Positions 19,631-33,215 are shown, numbered from the stretch's first letter. The stretch is 64,000 nucleotides of DNA from Limnephilus marmoratus (GCA_917880885.1 OU862908.1:53155819-53219818), one strand, 5' to 3'. Made by a program: numbers and translations. The notes: generated by a model not told the origin, from the letters alone.

Positions 19631-22600
19631 ATTAAAGTATTGTAGTGTATATGAATATATATGTAGTTTCTGTATCTTCCGCAGATGTCGTTAGTATGGG
19701 TAGTTATATGTAGTTTTGAGGTGACTTATAAGATGTCAGTTAAGTCGTGTTATATGAGAGAGTCAACTGTCGCCCGTTTGTGTCCAATACCCGAACGGTT
19801 ACGGAAACGGTCGAAGGTATCCGTTCACCTTCAGGGTCCAGTTCCTTTGCCTCAGAAAAACACAGAGCATCCATTAACACATTTAGTCCAGTTAAATATG
19901 CATTGTAAACAATACTATAATAAACACGACTCGTAACCTAACGATCATCCGATGGGTATTGTTCATAAGAAGAAACAACAAAACACCACTAGTACCTACT
20001 AAATATGTATTTACGTGATTAACCGATCTTTATTTAAGGATAATCAAACATGTCAACCCAACTATATATTTTTTATTGATTAGTATTAATTATAATAAAA
20101 TATTATCGCTCTTGTCTAAATCCTGTTAATAATCAGTACTTGCGTGAAGAAATATGAAAAAAATGTAATTTGATAAATCCGTTCTGTTTGACATCTTTAA
20201 TAATTTCGAACGATTCACAGCGGGTGCAATAAAAAGGTGTCAAAAAATAAATTATGTTCTCTGTTTTTTCATAAATTTCCTTAAATTAGTAAGATGAGAC
20301 TTCATCACCGCTAATTGGAAACAAATTACAAAACTTTACGCCAATCTAAAATAATGAAGACTTTTTGGTGAGATTTGTATTTACGAGTATATTGGCATTT
20401 TTAAAAAATATAACGTGAACAGATAATCAAAATGATTCTTTAATTATGGTCAGCAGGTAGTTACCGATTGCCGTGTCAATTTTACATTATCGTAGGAAGA
20501 TCATTGATGATTTATGACCAAACTGTTGACTTGGCGATGTGGAGGAACAGGGAATCATTTGTTTCACTGACAGTAAATCAGTATATTAATTGAATGACAT
20601 AACAAATTGTTCCTATGCGGTATCATGAACAGGAGATTTATCGTTTGTTAAATTAATTTTTAATGTATTATCCATAAAGGTTCAACCATGTGTCATTTTT
20701 TAAACGATGTTAGATTCAAGAAATCTAATTCAAAGGCGATCGGAAAATAATGAATTGAATAGCGAATATCTAAAAATAGATCAGAAGTATTATTGAAGGA
20801 CAACCTTTAACCCTACGTCGGGCGCACCTGATCTGACAGGCACAGGCAAGAATCTTTTAATACCGCCTCCCCGTCAGAGCGGAGTCGGATCCTGTCCTTC
20901 CCAGTTCTTTAATGTTATTATGAGGCGCATTAAACTCACTTCTCAGTTTCTTACCTGATAACTCGAAGAGTAATATTTATTTTTCGAAGAAAACTTATTG
21001 CAAAAGCTTTTCACATTGTAACGCCATGATTTATTTTATTAAAAATACGTGTCTAGTGTTCTGATGATATGTAAAGATTGTGTATATTCAAATAAAGTGA
21101 TGTAAATTAAGTTATTTGTATTAAAAAAAAGGAATATTTGACGTCCGTGTTATGTTTGGGTTATCGCACCCGACATCGTCATATTTTCATATTTATGTTT
21201 TTTATACTCGTATGTATTATTTTCTTTTTTATTCCATTTTTTTTTATTCGAAAATTTTTGACACAAAACTTATAATAGGTACATATCCCAAAAAGTCCCA
21301 CAAAGGTAAGATTTTAAGTATATATGAATTAATAAATTTATGTATATGTAAATTAAGTATAATAAATCAAAACTGAAATAATTTCAATTAAAGATACAAC
21401 ATAATAACAGTCTGCACTATTACATCTCTGAATTCCATCGCTAAGATCGACTGATTTCAATTTTCAACATTCGAGTACCTTACTTAATTTTAACCAAATG
21501 TACATGTTTGGAAACGATTATATTTATGCCTGTGAAAAAAAAAAGATTAAAGTTTTATTGCTTAAACTTTAATAATACCTATTATTTAGACAATAAACTT
21601 TTTTTCAAATTTCATTTAATCTCAGTGCTCATCCCTATTTCAATATTTCTTTTGGAATCATTAGTGATTACTTTTGAAGAATTGAAATTTAAAAAAAAAT
21701 AGGTAAGAATGATTATTTTCAAACCAGTGCCTGCCAGGCATATTGCGTCCGAACTCATATGGCCAAGAGGTGCGCCCCACGGAGGGTTAATATTAACAGC
21801 CCAAATAATTTTGATAACCTCGATAGAGCAAATCAAATACGAACGTAGTTGGTTTCCTTGATTTTAAAGCACGTATACGAGCAAGAATATAATATATCAT
21901 CAATTAGTTCCCATTTTTTTCAGGTGATTGATTATTTATTATCAATTTTGATCCTTTATGCGTCATAAGATGATGTGGGCTATTTGAAATCTTCACGTGG
22001 AAGCATATACAGCTCTTATTTTATCATTATTAAATAATATCGGAAATTAGAGCAAATTTCATATAATTAAAATTAAGATTAAGGGAGGTTACTCGTTATC
22101 CTTTTAACGATATCGCAATGCTTAGATTTGACGTTGACATCGTCGAAAAATAAACCTTTACAAATTATTACGATTACTTTATAGTAGATTCTGTACCACG
22201 TCATAGTATTTTACTGGTTGACAATTTGTACAAACTCTTGCATCATCAGAAAACTTATGAGCCACAGTTGCCTTCGGAAGTCGAAGGCAATAATATTTTA
22301 AAATGACAATGTCCAAACATTTGTAGTGAAAATAAGAGATTATTAAACCAATCAGCGGTGGGTAGTTTTCTTCGTGGCTGAACAGTGGCAGCTGGAATGG
22401 AAATCCAAAAGTTTTTTCCTTTGTAATCGATCTGACTGCTAGATCTAACTCCAAGTTTTTTGATCATTACTTACACAGTTTTGAAATACATCAACAATGA
22501 AGTGAAGAAAGGTATCAATCGGGCTTCTGAAAATTGAATATGTCCTGAAATATGTACCTACTTTATTTTGAAAAAAAAATCTTAGTTCATAACCCTGAGG

Positions 22601-24240
22601 TTTGATCACAAACGGTAATTATGTAGGTAAGTATCTACCTGAAAAAGTTTTACGTGAAATATTATATTGTCTTTTCAAAGTTTATTATGTTCATTTCAAT
22701 ACATTGTTTACTCTTACAGAATGAGCGCGAACCTTCTTTGCATACCTACGCAATGAAATACACAATTCGTCACACCCTTTCTACAGAATAAATTTGATGC
22801 AAAGTTCAGGCCTCCATCGATTTAAACGATATTGGCAGTCGAAGATTAATGGATTCAGACTTATCTTAGTTAAATTTACATACTGTGACGTCTTTGATAT
22901 CAGATTATTTATTATCTGTATTTAAAAATAAACGTTAAAATAGTTAAATACGGCAAGACATTTTTAGTTCAGTTATAAAGCATTCAAATGGGCTTATTTT
23001 TTATTACTCACAACAGATGAAATTTCCACCTAGAATAAGATATCAAAAAGGTAGATGGGAAGCGTGACATATTTAGATAAGGTAAGATGGATATAGTAGA
23101 AAATGTAAAGCAAGACAAGAATTTTATTACACGTCTGTTAAATTATACCACCGAATAAAAATGTTTACATTGCTCTAAGTCAATGAAGGTATATTGATAT
23201 TATCCGACTACCTTTTTAGGAGGTTTTTTAAACCAAAACTTGTCATAAGTCAGCAGGACGTATCTAGGATAGTTTATAAGTTCATCTTAAAGAGATCAAT
23301 GTTTTAATGCAGTAAAAGAAAGCTGGGCAAAAGGGGAAGCTCATTTAAGCAGGACTTCAAAACGTTTGTAATAACATATATTACATTCTTTGCTAAGTAC
23401 GCAAATGTTGTGTGTAATTATGAGAGTTTTGATTTTGATGAAGCTTTATTTTAAAGTCCGGACACATCCATCTTACCATTTATATCATCATTAAAAATAC
23501 AACCCAGTCTCAGACTACAGACAAAAACATTTGCTTAATGGACGAACAACTGAAAAATGCCTTAATGGACACTTGAAGAAGTAAAGGCCAAATTGATATT
23601 GGAAGGGATTCCATCTCAAAGTACAGATAAGTCTAAATAAAATATTAAGCTGGTAACGAAATTCTAAAGGAAATTTAAGAGTCAGCTTTGACTTGTTGAT
23701 AACTATTAAAATACGTGTACGCATCTTTTAAAATTTACAATTCATAACATGACTATTTTAGGATAAACTAAAATCTGACGTGAAGAAAAAAGAATGTCAA
23801 GCGAAAAAGATTAATAAGGTTAATATTTATAATATTGTAATACTTGTAGGTTAAAGTTCGAGAACGGTAGACCACCATTTAGATCTAAATGTTCCTTGAA
23901 ATGCCTTTAAGCGTGTTTTGTGACTTTTTTTTTTTTTACATTATTTATTCCCATTTCTTTGTATATATAATATATAATAGCAAATAGTATATAATAACAT
24001 AATATATAATAACAAATAGTATGAACAAGAAATGAAAACCCACTAAGGCACTGCCTGAGTGTGGGTAATATTAAAACAAAATACTCTATTTCCAAGTACT
24101 CAAAGTATAAAATAGACTTAAAAAACATATAAAATGTAAAGTTAGTATTACATAGGTAGAATAATTGAAAAATGTTTTTTTCGGCTATTATAAAAATAAA
24201 ATAAAACCATGGAGAAAAACATAATGATTTTTAATTTTTT
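19631..24240. other. Long unannotated AT-rich stretch
   Basis: About 4.6 kb without any supported gene or element. All open frames are short and lack family motifs. Short features only: an A/T-rich run near 23940-24020 (ATATAATA repeats). This is the longest block in the window without an identifiable repeat and could contain old decayed sequence or regulatory DNA. Confidence 0.4.
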
Positions 24241-24249
24241 TTAAGTTAT

Positions 24250-26664
24250 TATAAAAAAAAAGTAAACAGAAATCATGTTGTACTTCAGTTTAGAAAGTTA
24301 CAGAAAGTGAGTTGTTGAAGGATGGATAAATTTATAGAAAAAGCGTTTCAATATCTACACTATTCAACCATAATTTTACCTCTTTTACATATTTTCTCAT
24401 TTTATTTATCATTTGAGTTTGTAGTGGTAGAAGGTTAAATGTACGAGGACCGAATTTAGTATTGGTTTGTGGGGTGTAAAATATATAATTATTTATTCTT
24501 TTGCTCATTCTATTTTCATTTATTTCGAATTTTTTTTTTTTTTTAAATACATGTTGCAAAGTTTGTAATATAAATAATTTACGTATATTAAATATTTTAG
24601 TTTCTTTGTATAATAAGTTGGTTGAGAATGTTTTATTTTTATAATACATGACTTTAATTATATGTTTTTGAATTATTTGTAGAGGCTTCATAAATGTATC
24701 AATTGCACCACCCCATCCTATAATGCCATAAGTGATTGATGATTGCACCAGGGAAAAGTAGATCATATTCAATTTTTCAATGTTTAGTACTTCCTTAAGT
24801 CTATAAAATATGTAGGTCAGATATCTTAATTTAGAAGTGATTTGATTAATATGTGATTTCCAATTAAGATTTATATCTATTGATACTCCTAAATATTTTA
24901 AATTTTCGACATTAGTGAGTTCGCTGCACATGAAGCACATTTCTTGATTGCAACTAGTATTGTGGATTCTAATTTTAAGGTTGTCTTAAGGTTTATGTTA
25001 AATGGTTTTATAAAAAGGTAAGTAAAATGTTGTGCTATAGTTTAAAACGAGTTTGTTGTATTTAAGCCAAGTTGAAACCAATGAAATACAATCAGTTGCT
25101 TTCGAAAAAGTTTCTTTCCAATGATTATCATCCACTATTATTGCCGTATCGTCTGCGTAAGAAACAATTTTACCAGGGATTACAAAATTACATAAATCAT
25201 GGCCAAGCCCTGTGGAACTCCATTTTTTATCTTTGACTCTGAACTATAAGTATTCCCAATTTTTGTTTTTTGTGTTCTGTCTTTAAGATAGTTAGAGAGT
25301 AGTTTTAGTGTGTCCTTTTGAACCCTAGATGATTTATTTTTGCAATGAGTAAATTATGATTTACGGTGTCGAAAGCTTTTCTTAAATCTAGGAATATGGC
25401 AAGACATTTCTTTTTTTATCGATAGATGAGTATATCTTTTTTGTCAATTCATATATCGCATCCTCGGTGCTTAGGTCTTTACGAAAGCCGTATTGGTTTT
25501 TCGATAGAATTTTATATTTTTCTAAGTGTTCAATGACTCTAAACTTGATGCATTTTTCGAATATTTTCGAGAGGCTTGAAACAAGAGATATTAGTCTATT
25601 ATTGTCTAATTTATTCGTATCTCCAGATTTATGAATAGGTATTATAGTGGAGATTTTAAATTGATCTGGAAAATGACCATTTTTGAGGCATAAATTAAAA
25701 ATATGTTGCAATGGAGTTAGGACATGTTGTGTTATTTTTTTATCGTATTACAAGATAATCCATAATTTTCCTTAGAGTTGGATGGTTTTAGGTTATCAAT
25801 ATATTTTTCAATTTCATTAAATGTAAGGAGACAAATATTCTATAGAGTTAATTGAATCATTATTTGAATCTAATTGAGGAGATGTCTCCATATAAGCATC
25901 ATTAACATTAATGCCGGATGATTCAAGTACTACGTCTGCTACATTTGTAAAATAGTTATTAAAGCTTTCTGCAATGGTCGATTTGTTAGTTATTATTTCA
26001 TTATTTATTATAACTTCATTTACAATATTTGAAGACATACTTTTTTTGTTGGCAATTTCATTTATAATATTCCAAGTTTTTTTAGTATTATTTTTAGCAT
26101 TTTCAATTTGTATACTATAGTATTTCTTTTTGCAGTTTCGTATCAGCCTATTGAGTAAGTTACGATACATCAGATATTTTGTTTTCAGATAAGGCATTAT
26201 TCTGAGATTATTCTTTTGGCAATCTATTTGATATTTAAACATTTCTCTATATAATTTATCTCCTTGTTTAATTGATATAATTAATCCAACTGTTATCCAA
26301 GGCTTAATTTTTTTATCTTTGTTGTTAGTGACAACTATTTTACTTTCACTATTTAGAGTATGCTCTCTCAGAGTTTTATATAAATTCTCTAGTGCGAGAT
26401 GTGGATTTTCTATTGATATCACATTTTCCCAGTTTTCTGACCGAAGTAAAGAGTTTAGAGTTTCATCTAGATTTTCAGAATTTCGGTTTAGAGGAGTATT
26501 TTTGAAATGGTGTCCATAAAAGGTCGGGTAATGATCTGTGATATTTGTTTCGAGAATTGAAGAGATGATATTAACCGCCTTGTGCGACTTGACAAATATG
26601 TGGTCTAAACATGCCGAGTGACTTAAGGTTACTTTTGTTGGTGAGTTAATATGTGACATATGTC
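24250..26664 (-). mobile_element. Decayed LINE, same family as 0.64-2.56 kb, 5' truncated
   Basis: On the minus strand, in order: end of the endonuclease domain and linker (SACLDHIFVKS, TNITDHYPTFYGHH, KPWITVGLIISIKQGDKLYR; frame 25817-26659), start of RT (KISTIIPIHKSGDTNKLDNNR then LSTEDAIYELTKKIYSS; frame 25388-25711), degraded middle, then the post-RT end (NLKYLGVSIDINLNWKSH, YGIIGWGGAIDTFMKPLQII, GPRTFNLLPLQTQ; frame 24332-24940). Several frameshifts and stops interrupt it; the catalytic-box area near 25150 is in a broken frame. The left end is T-rich, consistent with an A-tail on the minus strand. Confidence 0.85.
25817..26659 (-). pseudogene. LINE ORF2 fragment: endonuclease C-terminal part and linker
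   Basis: 280 open codons. Residues about 15-50 hold the end of the apurinic-like endonuclease fold (CLDHIFV then TDHYP). Residues about 115-170 are the basic linker with KPWITVGL. Residues about 165-220 include KKKYYSIQIENAKNNTKKTW, and residues 230-245 a SIAESFNNYFTNVA-like block that normally precedes the RT. The C terminus runs into a frameshift. It would not be functional. Confidence 0.75.
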
Positions 26665-26708
26665 ATATTAAGTTAATATATGACATATGTCATATATTAA
26701 CTTAATAT
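26665..26708. repeat. 44-bp perfect palindrome
   Basis: Both halves are exact complements around the centre GACATATGTC; the outer part is ATATTAAGTTAATATAT and its complement. It sits directly at the 5' junction of the LINE at 24.25-26.66 kb, and part of its sequence (GTTAATATGTGACATATGTC) is repeated at 26644-26665. It could be a hairpin insertion formed at a retrotransposition junction or a short inverted duplication. Confidence 0.9.
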
Positions 26709-26730
26709 ATTTAACTATTACTGACTATCT

Positions 26731-26840
26731 GCTGCCCAGGTACTTCCCCATCTCTTTCTTACTCATCTCCTTCCCCTCCGCACTACCTTTAACATCAATG
26801 ATACCTTAAATGGGGATGCCAAAGTGTCACTGGCTACCTA
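26731..26840 (-). repeat. Dispersed repeat family C, copy 2 (inverted)
   Basis: The minus strand reads CCAGTGACACTTTGGCATCC, CCATTTAAGGTATC, GTAGTGCGGAGGGGAAGGAG and GGGGAAGTACCTGGGCAGCAG, matching 19232-19480 in the same order. It is shorter than that copy. Confidence 0.5.
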
Positions 26841-26923
26841 CATCAACTAAATCATATAATAACGTGTGCAAATTATTCGTATTCTTATGAATTCACCATT
26901 TAAAAACTAAATCATTCTTAATA

Positions 26924-27210
26924 TCCTATTAATATCATAAAGGCAAGTTTTTATGGATACATGTTTGTTACTCTTTCACGCAAAAACTACTGAATGGACT
27001 TTAAAAATTCTTTCACTAATAGAAAGCTACATTATTTGCGAGTAATATAGGCTATATTTGTAAGCTCTGGCGTTATGAATAAGCTCTGGCGTTATGAAAT
27101 TATTTATCATACATTTTCTGTCCTTAACAAAATCGAGTTATTGCAAACAGAAGAAAAGCAAAACAAACGGTTATCGTGGAAACGATTTTGGCGTCGCGTC
27201 GTAGTTAATA
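26924..27210 (+). mobile_element. Helitron-like 5' fragment
   Basis: Starts A|TCCTATTAATATCATAAAGG and continues GTTTGTTACTCTTTCACGC, AAAAACTACTGAATGGACTTT, a wording widespread in arthropod non-autonomous Helitron-type repeats. It is followed at 27211 by a second, separate Helitron-like start, so its own 3' end is lost. Confidence 0.45.
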
Positions 27211-27560
27211 TCTATCTCTAAAAATGAATCGCCGAAATGCGTGTGGGTGCAAAACTTCCGAACGATTGCACCAAATTGGATAATTCTTTTTTTGTATAAA
27301 ACTACTGGTGAACTCGGGAATTATGAAATTAGTATAAAAAATTACGATAGGTGGCAACTGAATGTTTTAAAACAGTTTTAAAACTGAATGTACCGGGAAT
27401 TAATGAGGGTGGAGGTGAGCGGGGAGGGGTGGGAGGGGGGAAAGGGGGGAAGTTGGAGGGAGAGGGGGTGAGGGGCTGGGCGGGGGGGGGAGGGGGGAGG
27501 GGAGAGGCGGAGTGGGAACGCCCCTAATACCATGCGAGCGAAGCCGCGGGAAACAACTAG
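27211..27560 (+). mobile_element. Helitron-like element, 350 bp, with purine tract
   Basis: Begins A|TCTATCTCTAAAAATGAATC and ends GCGAGCGAAGCCGCGGGAAA then CAACTAG|T, matching the Helitron rules (insertion between A and T, 5' TC, 3' CTRR after a GC-rich fold). 27405-27520 is an almost pure G/A tract just before the end. There are no inverted repeats and no coding; the frame at 27378-27593 is an artefact of the tract. Confidence 0.55.
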
Positions 27561-27975
27561 TATCATAAAAACAAATATAAAACTTATTTCCACCTTATTT
27601 TAATTTAAATCATTCTTTTTTTCGCCAAGGTCTCACAAGTCTCTTCTATAATCTGATTCCATTAATACTTTATAATCAATCAATATTTTGAGCTCTCATT
27701 ACGACTGAAACAATAAATGCGTCCGGCTACATCACAGAATGGATAAAGGTATTGAATATGTAATGAAGCGAGGTAAGAACTGGAAGAAGGGAGGTTGATT
27801 TATGTGTAATCAGGGGCCTAAGGTATTAACGATTGATCGAAATCGGCGCCTCTTTCTGGCAGACAGTGCTTTACAAACTTTCATGCAAAACATCGCTGGT
27901 TTGTCGAAATTTGAGGGATTGTTTGAAATTGTCTGAACCTCTTCATAAAATACAATACCTAATAATACCTTCTCT
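27561..27975. other. Unannotated AT-rich stretch
   Basis: No gene or repeat recognised. Confidence 0.35.
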
Positions 27976-28862
27976 AGAAAAAAACAGAACAAATAAAGTA
28001 TCTAGGAATCGTAATTGACCATAACCTAAGATGGACACATCATATCAAATAAATCACAAATAAACTCCTCAAAACAATACACATTTTTCTGAACATAAAG
28101 AAAATGTATAAAATAAAACAAATGAAAACAATATATTTTGCACTTTGTCAATCAATAATAGAATATGGAATAATTGTCTGGGGAAGAGCAACAAACTCAG
28201 CTATCGATCACTTAGAAATCGGGCAGAAAACGATCATAAAGGTAACACTTAAAAAAACATAGACTATCTGATACAGACCAAATATTCAACAGTTGTGACG
28301 TACTAGATAAACGCCAATTATACGTTAAAATCCTATAAACTATATTTTCGACCAAAAAAAGAAATTTCAACAATCTCAAAATATCACTAACAGACCAGTA
28401 AGACAATCGTACAAAAATAACATAAAAACTCCGACAGTGAATACAAGCTTTGGACAAAGGCACTATAAATATCATGCTATAAAAGCATTTAACAGTCTTA
28501 CCCTTGAAAATAAAATAGAAGAAAACAAAAATAAATTCATACTCAAAGTTAAAAAGTTGATTAGAGAACAAAAAAGACAATATTACCAAAATATCATTTC
28601 ATAATAAGAATAAAACACATATGTAAACGTAACACACAAAAACACATCATTAAAAAAATATATTTGACCTTTATAATTTTTTTTTTTTAAATTTAATTTT
28701 AGCTTCTTTTTTTATGCAGCATTATTTTTAATGTATTATGTATAAATTTTTGTTTTATAAAATGGAGGCCTCAGCACAGGTGAGCTACCCAGTGAGGCCG
28801 ACATTGCTGAATTGTATTTAAAAATGTTAGATATTATGTCAAATAAATAAAATAAATAATAA
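27976..28862 (+). mobile_element. 3' end of a decayed LINE
   Basis: Frameshifted coding on the plus strand: LGIVIDHNLRWTHHI (28000-28050), MKTIYFALCQSIIEYGIIVWG near 28122-28184, ATNSAIDHLEIGQKTIIKV (28190-28240), later YHAIKAFNSLTLENKIEENK (28470-28530). These are post-RT landmarks. A 3' untranslated part follows with GGAGGCCTCAGCACAGG...CAGTGAGGCCGACATT, and it ends in an AAATAAATAAAAT tail at about 28862. Confidence 0.7.
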
Positions 28863-29403
28863 ACTATTTTTTTTTTTGTTTACTGATTTTTTGTTCAGGA
28901 TTCAAATTTAGTTTTCGCATCACTCTTCAAGATCAGATGTTTTTTTAATAAATTTGAGTGGGTGGAAAACTTCATTATTTGAACATAATCGATGCATCAT
29001 TGATATGGTCTATATAGAAGTTTAATAGGCAAAGGTCCCACTTCAATTCATCAGAAAACAGATTTTATTAGTTTTTATCATTTACGTTGAATCAACATTA
29101 ATTAAATGAATTTTAGGTTTACGTAGCTATAAAGTGTTTTTTTGTCATTTTATGTTGGAATGCTGTGATTCATGTCATATGTACTTAAGAAAAATCTTAA
29201 ATTTATTTATTAATCACCCGTCTCCGAATGGACTTTGTCCAGTGAAGCGGATATAGAAATAACTGTGTAAATAAAGATTACAACAAAATACGAGTAATAG
29301 TGGGGCATTGCTGAAAACCAACTGCTTACCGGGAGAAATCAGGATTGTATAGCTAAGCCTTGAGAATTGACTCTTGTCAATATTATCAATGTAATATATT
29401 TAC
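28863..29403. other. Unannotated AT-rich stretch
   Basis: No gene or repeat recognised. Confidence 0.35.
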
Positions 29404-29757
29404 TTTTTTACATTAGCTCCAGACAGGAGACCCCGAGGAAAAAATCCCATAGGGACTGTGTAATCTTTGTGGATGCTGAATGGAGAGACTTTTTTCTAGG
29501 AAGGAAAAATATATGAGGGAGGGGGGGGGGTAGGAATCTAGTGGTCAATGTGTTCAGAGGAAACGGGAAAGGCGATGGGTCGAGACAGTCCGGCTGGAGA
29601 GGTCAAAAGTCTCCCTCAACCAATCTCTTCTCCCTCAATCTCTTCCGATCCGGCCCACCACGCAGTAGGTGGGCAAGACCTTAACAGACGCCAAAACATA
29701 GACAGACCTCACTTCATGCACTCACTGCTAAATCCAATTGGGACGACCTATGGTTTT
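29404..29757 (-). mobile_element. SINE-like element, 5' truncated and diverged
   Basis: Inverted copy: T-run and TACATTAGCTCCAGACAGG at the left, then GGCGATGGGTCGAGACAGTCC and CCTCAACCAATCTCTTC (locally duplicated, 29610-29645), and it fades at ACGACCTATGG near 29757. It lacks the head. The tail hairpin is damaged (CCCGAGG...CCCATAGGG). Confidence 0.7.
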
Positions 29758-32700
29758 TTTTCATAATATTCTAGTGCCTGTTTTTGTAGAACTATAATGA
29801 TTTTTTTTTTTATTATTTTAAAATAACATTGAAAAGATATTTCAAAATACTTCATATTTCAAAAAAAAAATTTTAATAACAGCTTTTAGTTTATTTTTAA
29901 TTTTTAAGAAAAAAATGTTCTTAAAATGCAGGTATTAAAAGTATTTTTTTATACAAATGTTTCGATGACGTAGACGACAGAAGAAAAAAGGAGAAAAAGA
30001 CATATTTTACCTGCATGTCCTTTACAGCACTTTAAATTTCCACAAACGTGTTGAAATTTGTAATTATAATTTTTTTTCCACCACACTTTACCGGATATAG
30101 GTTGCAGAAAATTTACCTGCACATATTTTTATTGTTTATTCTTCATCATTGATTTTTATGAAACCTTCCCCTTTTCACAATTAAAAAAAAACTTTTATTT
30201 ACAACTATTTTATTTATACTATATTTTTTTTACAACAATTTTTTTTTCACTCTTTTAATTTTTATTTTGTAATACAACACGAGGAATCCTACTGATACTT
30301 ATTATTTTTAATTTATTATATTTACAAAAATCTAAGAATGAAAAACCTTAAAGGACCATTCCTCTAACCAAAACAAAGAGTTAAACCAGCCCCCGATTCG
30401 GGGTGTTCCAGACACGTCACATTATTTCCCCCCTCGCCCAGTCGATTGGGTCGCCCCCAGTCCCAGTCGGTGGAGAACAAGCCTTAGCACGGCCAGCCGC
30501 AATAATAATAACAATCTCCGAACTGTTATTTATAGCCTCACATTCCACTGTTGATGGCGTAGTTCAATTATAGTTTTTTTATTCATATCTAAATTTTCAA
30601 ATTGACTCTATATTAAGAAACATGAAATGGGAATACTCGCTTTGTACAAAGTCGCAGGTAGTGAAGACAGCTTTTTTGTTTTAGGTAATTTTTGGTACCT
30701 ATGCATGGCGTAGATTTGTAACATATTTCCTTAACCGGTGTTGAATTTAGGAAAGTTTTAAAAATATACAAAAATTATTTTAGAAAAACTTAAAACCGAT
30801 ATGGAACATAATAGTGTGCTAATAAAAGGTTATTTCACTATCTCCGAGTAAACTGTTGTGTAACTACTCATCAAGTAACTTTATTCATTGGTAAGACCAG
30901 TGTTATTAAAAACAAACATTGAGTTAATCAGCGGTGGTGAAAAAGAAGGTTGATCAGTACCTACTAATGAACAGTTTGCACAAGGTGGTGAAATAGGTTC
31001 CCACTAATTCAACTACGATGGAGACATTATTCGAGAGATCGGTTTGTAGGTACATGAATACGTGAAAACTAAATAAGGTTTAAATTAATGCATTTTTATT
31101 CAATCACATAAGATAATATATATTTATTTTATAAAAAATATTACAAAATTGCCTGTCATAATTAAATACAAGCAAAATATTTATATGATATGAGATATCA
31201 AAATTAAACACAAACATATATTGGTGTTTAGGGACGTACTTGAATTACATTAAACCGTGATTTCAGACATTATCGGAAGTAAAAAATATAAACGAAGTTT
31301 TGGTTTTCTGTGACTTTTTAATGTTTTTTTTTATTCAAATCCATGCCAAATAAAATTTCTTCCTCTTGTCATCACTGCGCACTTAGCCGAGTCACCTCCC
31401 AACCCCTCACTCCGACCTAACCGTCAAATACCTACTGATTTTTTATTTTAAGTTGAAAGACATTAAAAATGACACCGGAAACAAAAATTTCATTGTCATT
31501 TTTTACTCCAAATAATGTCAGGAATCACCGATTAAAGTAATATACGTCCCATGTACGTCCCTTTATACCCTGTATAACTGTGTAAACATTACTTGATTTA
31601 AGTAATATACGTCCCATGTACGTCCCTTTACACCCTGTATAACTGTGTAAACATTACTTGCATAATAATTGCCCGATATGAAGTACCTTACATAAATTAA
31701 GTACCTACATAACTACGTATTTTATGTTTTTCATACTTAAAATGATGTCTTTCTGACATATGTCTATTTTATACATTTAGGTATTTGTAATAATGACTTT
31801 GAATAACAAATGCATGATTACTACAATTAGCAAGCAAACCTCGAAACAAAAATGCACCTGTCACCAATCTAATAAATCATCTTTAATGTGAGTTGATTAT
31901 TTTCAAGAGCGTAGTTTAATTCCTTTCTAGTTGATACGATATAGCGGGAATCACTATAAACAACAAAAAACAACCCACAAAATTTACCCACAGTGTATAA
32001 TGTTTAATCTACTTGTGTGTGTAACGTACGTCCGTTTCTACGTCCATAAAAAACCGACCTAACTATGAAAATACAATTTCAATCTGATATCACCGATGAT
32101 TAGTTGTCGATGCGAAGTGGTCGGACTTTTAAATGTGTTTGCTTTCAGAAAAAGCTGGGCTAAGTTCCGCCTGATTCACGATATGTTCCAACGGCATGTA
32201 AAACTTCTATTAGACACCGTTTAAATTAGTGGCCTTAGATCCTGGTTCAAGAATCAGCAAATTGATAGATTTGGATCGGAAATTCCTGATGCGAGATAAA
32301 AAATTAAGCGATTTATATTTTCAATGGAAGTTCAATCGACGTTTTATAACGCTGTGGAATCTGCAGTACGGTATTTCTTACTCAGTAAATTTTCTCAATA
32401 AACTTTCGCAATTTTGCACGTAACGGGAAATCAGCTATATTTTTGCGCTTTGCATATCTCGAAGAAGTGTTTTTAATGTGTATTTAGGTATCCATTCTCT
32501 GTACTATAAAAACCTGTTTAAATAATGATAGTTACCGAGCATTCTCATACAAAATGAATTTTCAAACAAGGACATTATCATTTATATTATTATTATCATC
32601 ACCAAAAATCTGTAAAATCTGAGAACTTTTGGTTTTATAATACCTTTTATAATAATTTCTTTTTACAAATATTACTCTGATTTCTATTGATTCATTTTGT

Positions 32701-32809
32701 GAGTGATTTTAATAAATCATTAAGTTACTGAAAACATAATACACCCTAGAAATGTGTTAATCGTAGATTTGGAAGAAAACCAATGTCGCAATTTTTTTAT
32801 ATTTATATT
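29758..32809. other. Unannotated stretch (contains a 65-bp tandem duplication)
   Basis: No supported gene. 30395-30500 is GC-richer with two small hairpins (CCCCGATTCGGGG; GCCCAGTCGATTGGGTCGC) and might be part of an unknown repeat. A 65-bp tandem duplication is listed separately. The short frame at 32229-32423 has no recognised motif. Confidence 0.35.
31535..31660. repeat. 65-bp tandem duplication, 2 copies
   Basis: Units 31535-31599 and 31600-31660 differ at one internal position (TTTATACCC versus TTTACACCC). Each unit opens AAGTAATATACGTCCC and closes AACATTACTT, so AAGTAAT and ATTACTT form small inverted ends. The near identity implies a recent slippage or unequal exchange. Confidence 0.9.
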
Positions 32810-32810
32810 A

Positions 32811-33215
32811 GGCCGTTAGGGCCTATCCCATGTTTGGGAATGCTGTGTGGATGGTATTTTTAGGAAAGGAAGTAGTGGACGCTCTAAGAAGGAAAAAAAA
32901 ATTGGGGTTGGGTTTGGGTGGGGATCTAGGGGCCAGTGTGTCCACGAGTATGAATCCGTATGAATCAGACGTATGAATCCATCTCTCCTATGGAGAAAGG
33001 CGATATTTCGAGAGAGTCCCGCTGGAGATGTTAAAAGTTCTCCCTTAATCAGTCTCTCCGATCCGGCTTGCCACGCAGATGGTGGGCAGACACGTCTAGC
33101 GCCAATACCCGGACAAACGTCACCCCATGAATTCGGGCGCTCCTGCTAAGTCAGCAAACGTAGCGAACCACTTGGGTCTACCACGGCACAGATTTTGACT
33201 ATCCAATAAATGGAT
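32811..33215 (-). mobile_element. SINE-like element (inverted; head missing)
   Basis: From left to right: degraded tail GGCCGTTAGGGCCTATCCCAT, GGAATGCTGTGTGGATGG, AGAGAGTCCCGCTGG, GATCCGGCTTGCCACGCAG, ACGTAGCGAACCACTTGGG, GACTATCCAATAAATGGA, after which the outermost head is lost. It faces the copy at 33271-33539 head to head. Confidence 0.75.
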
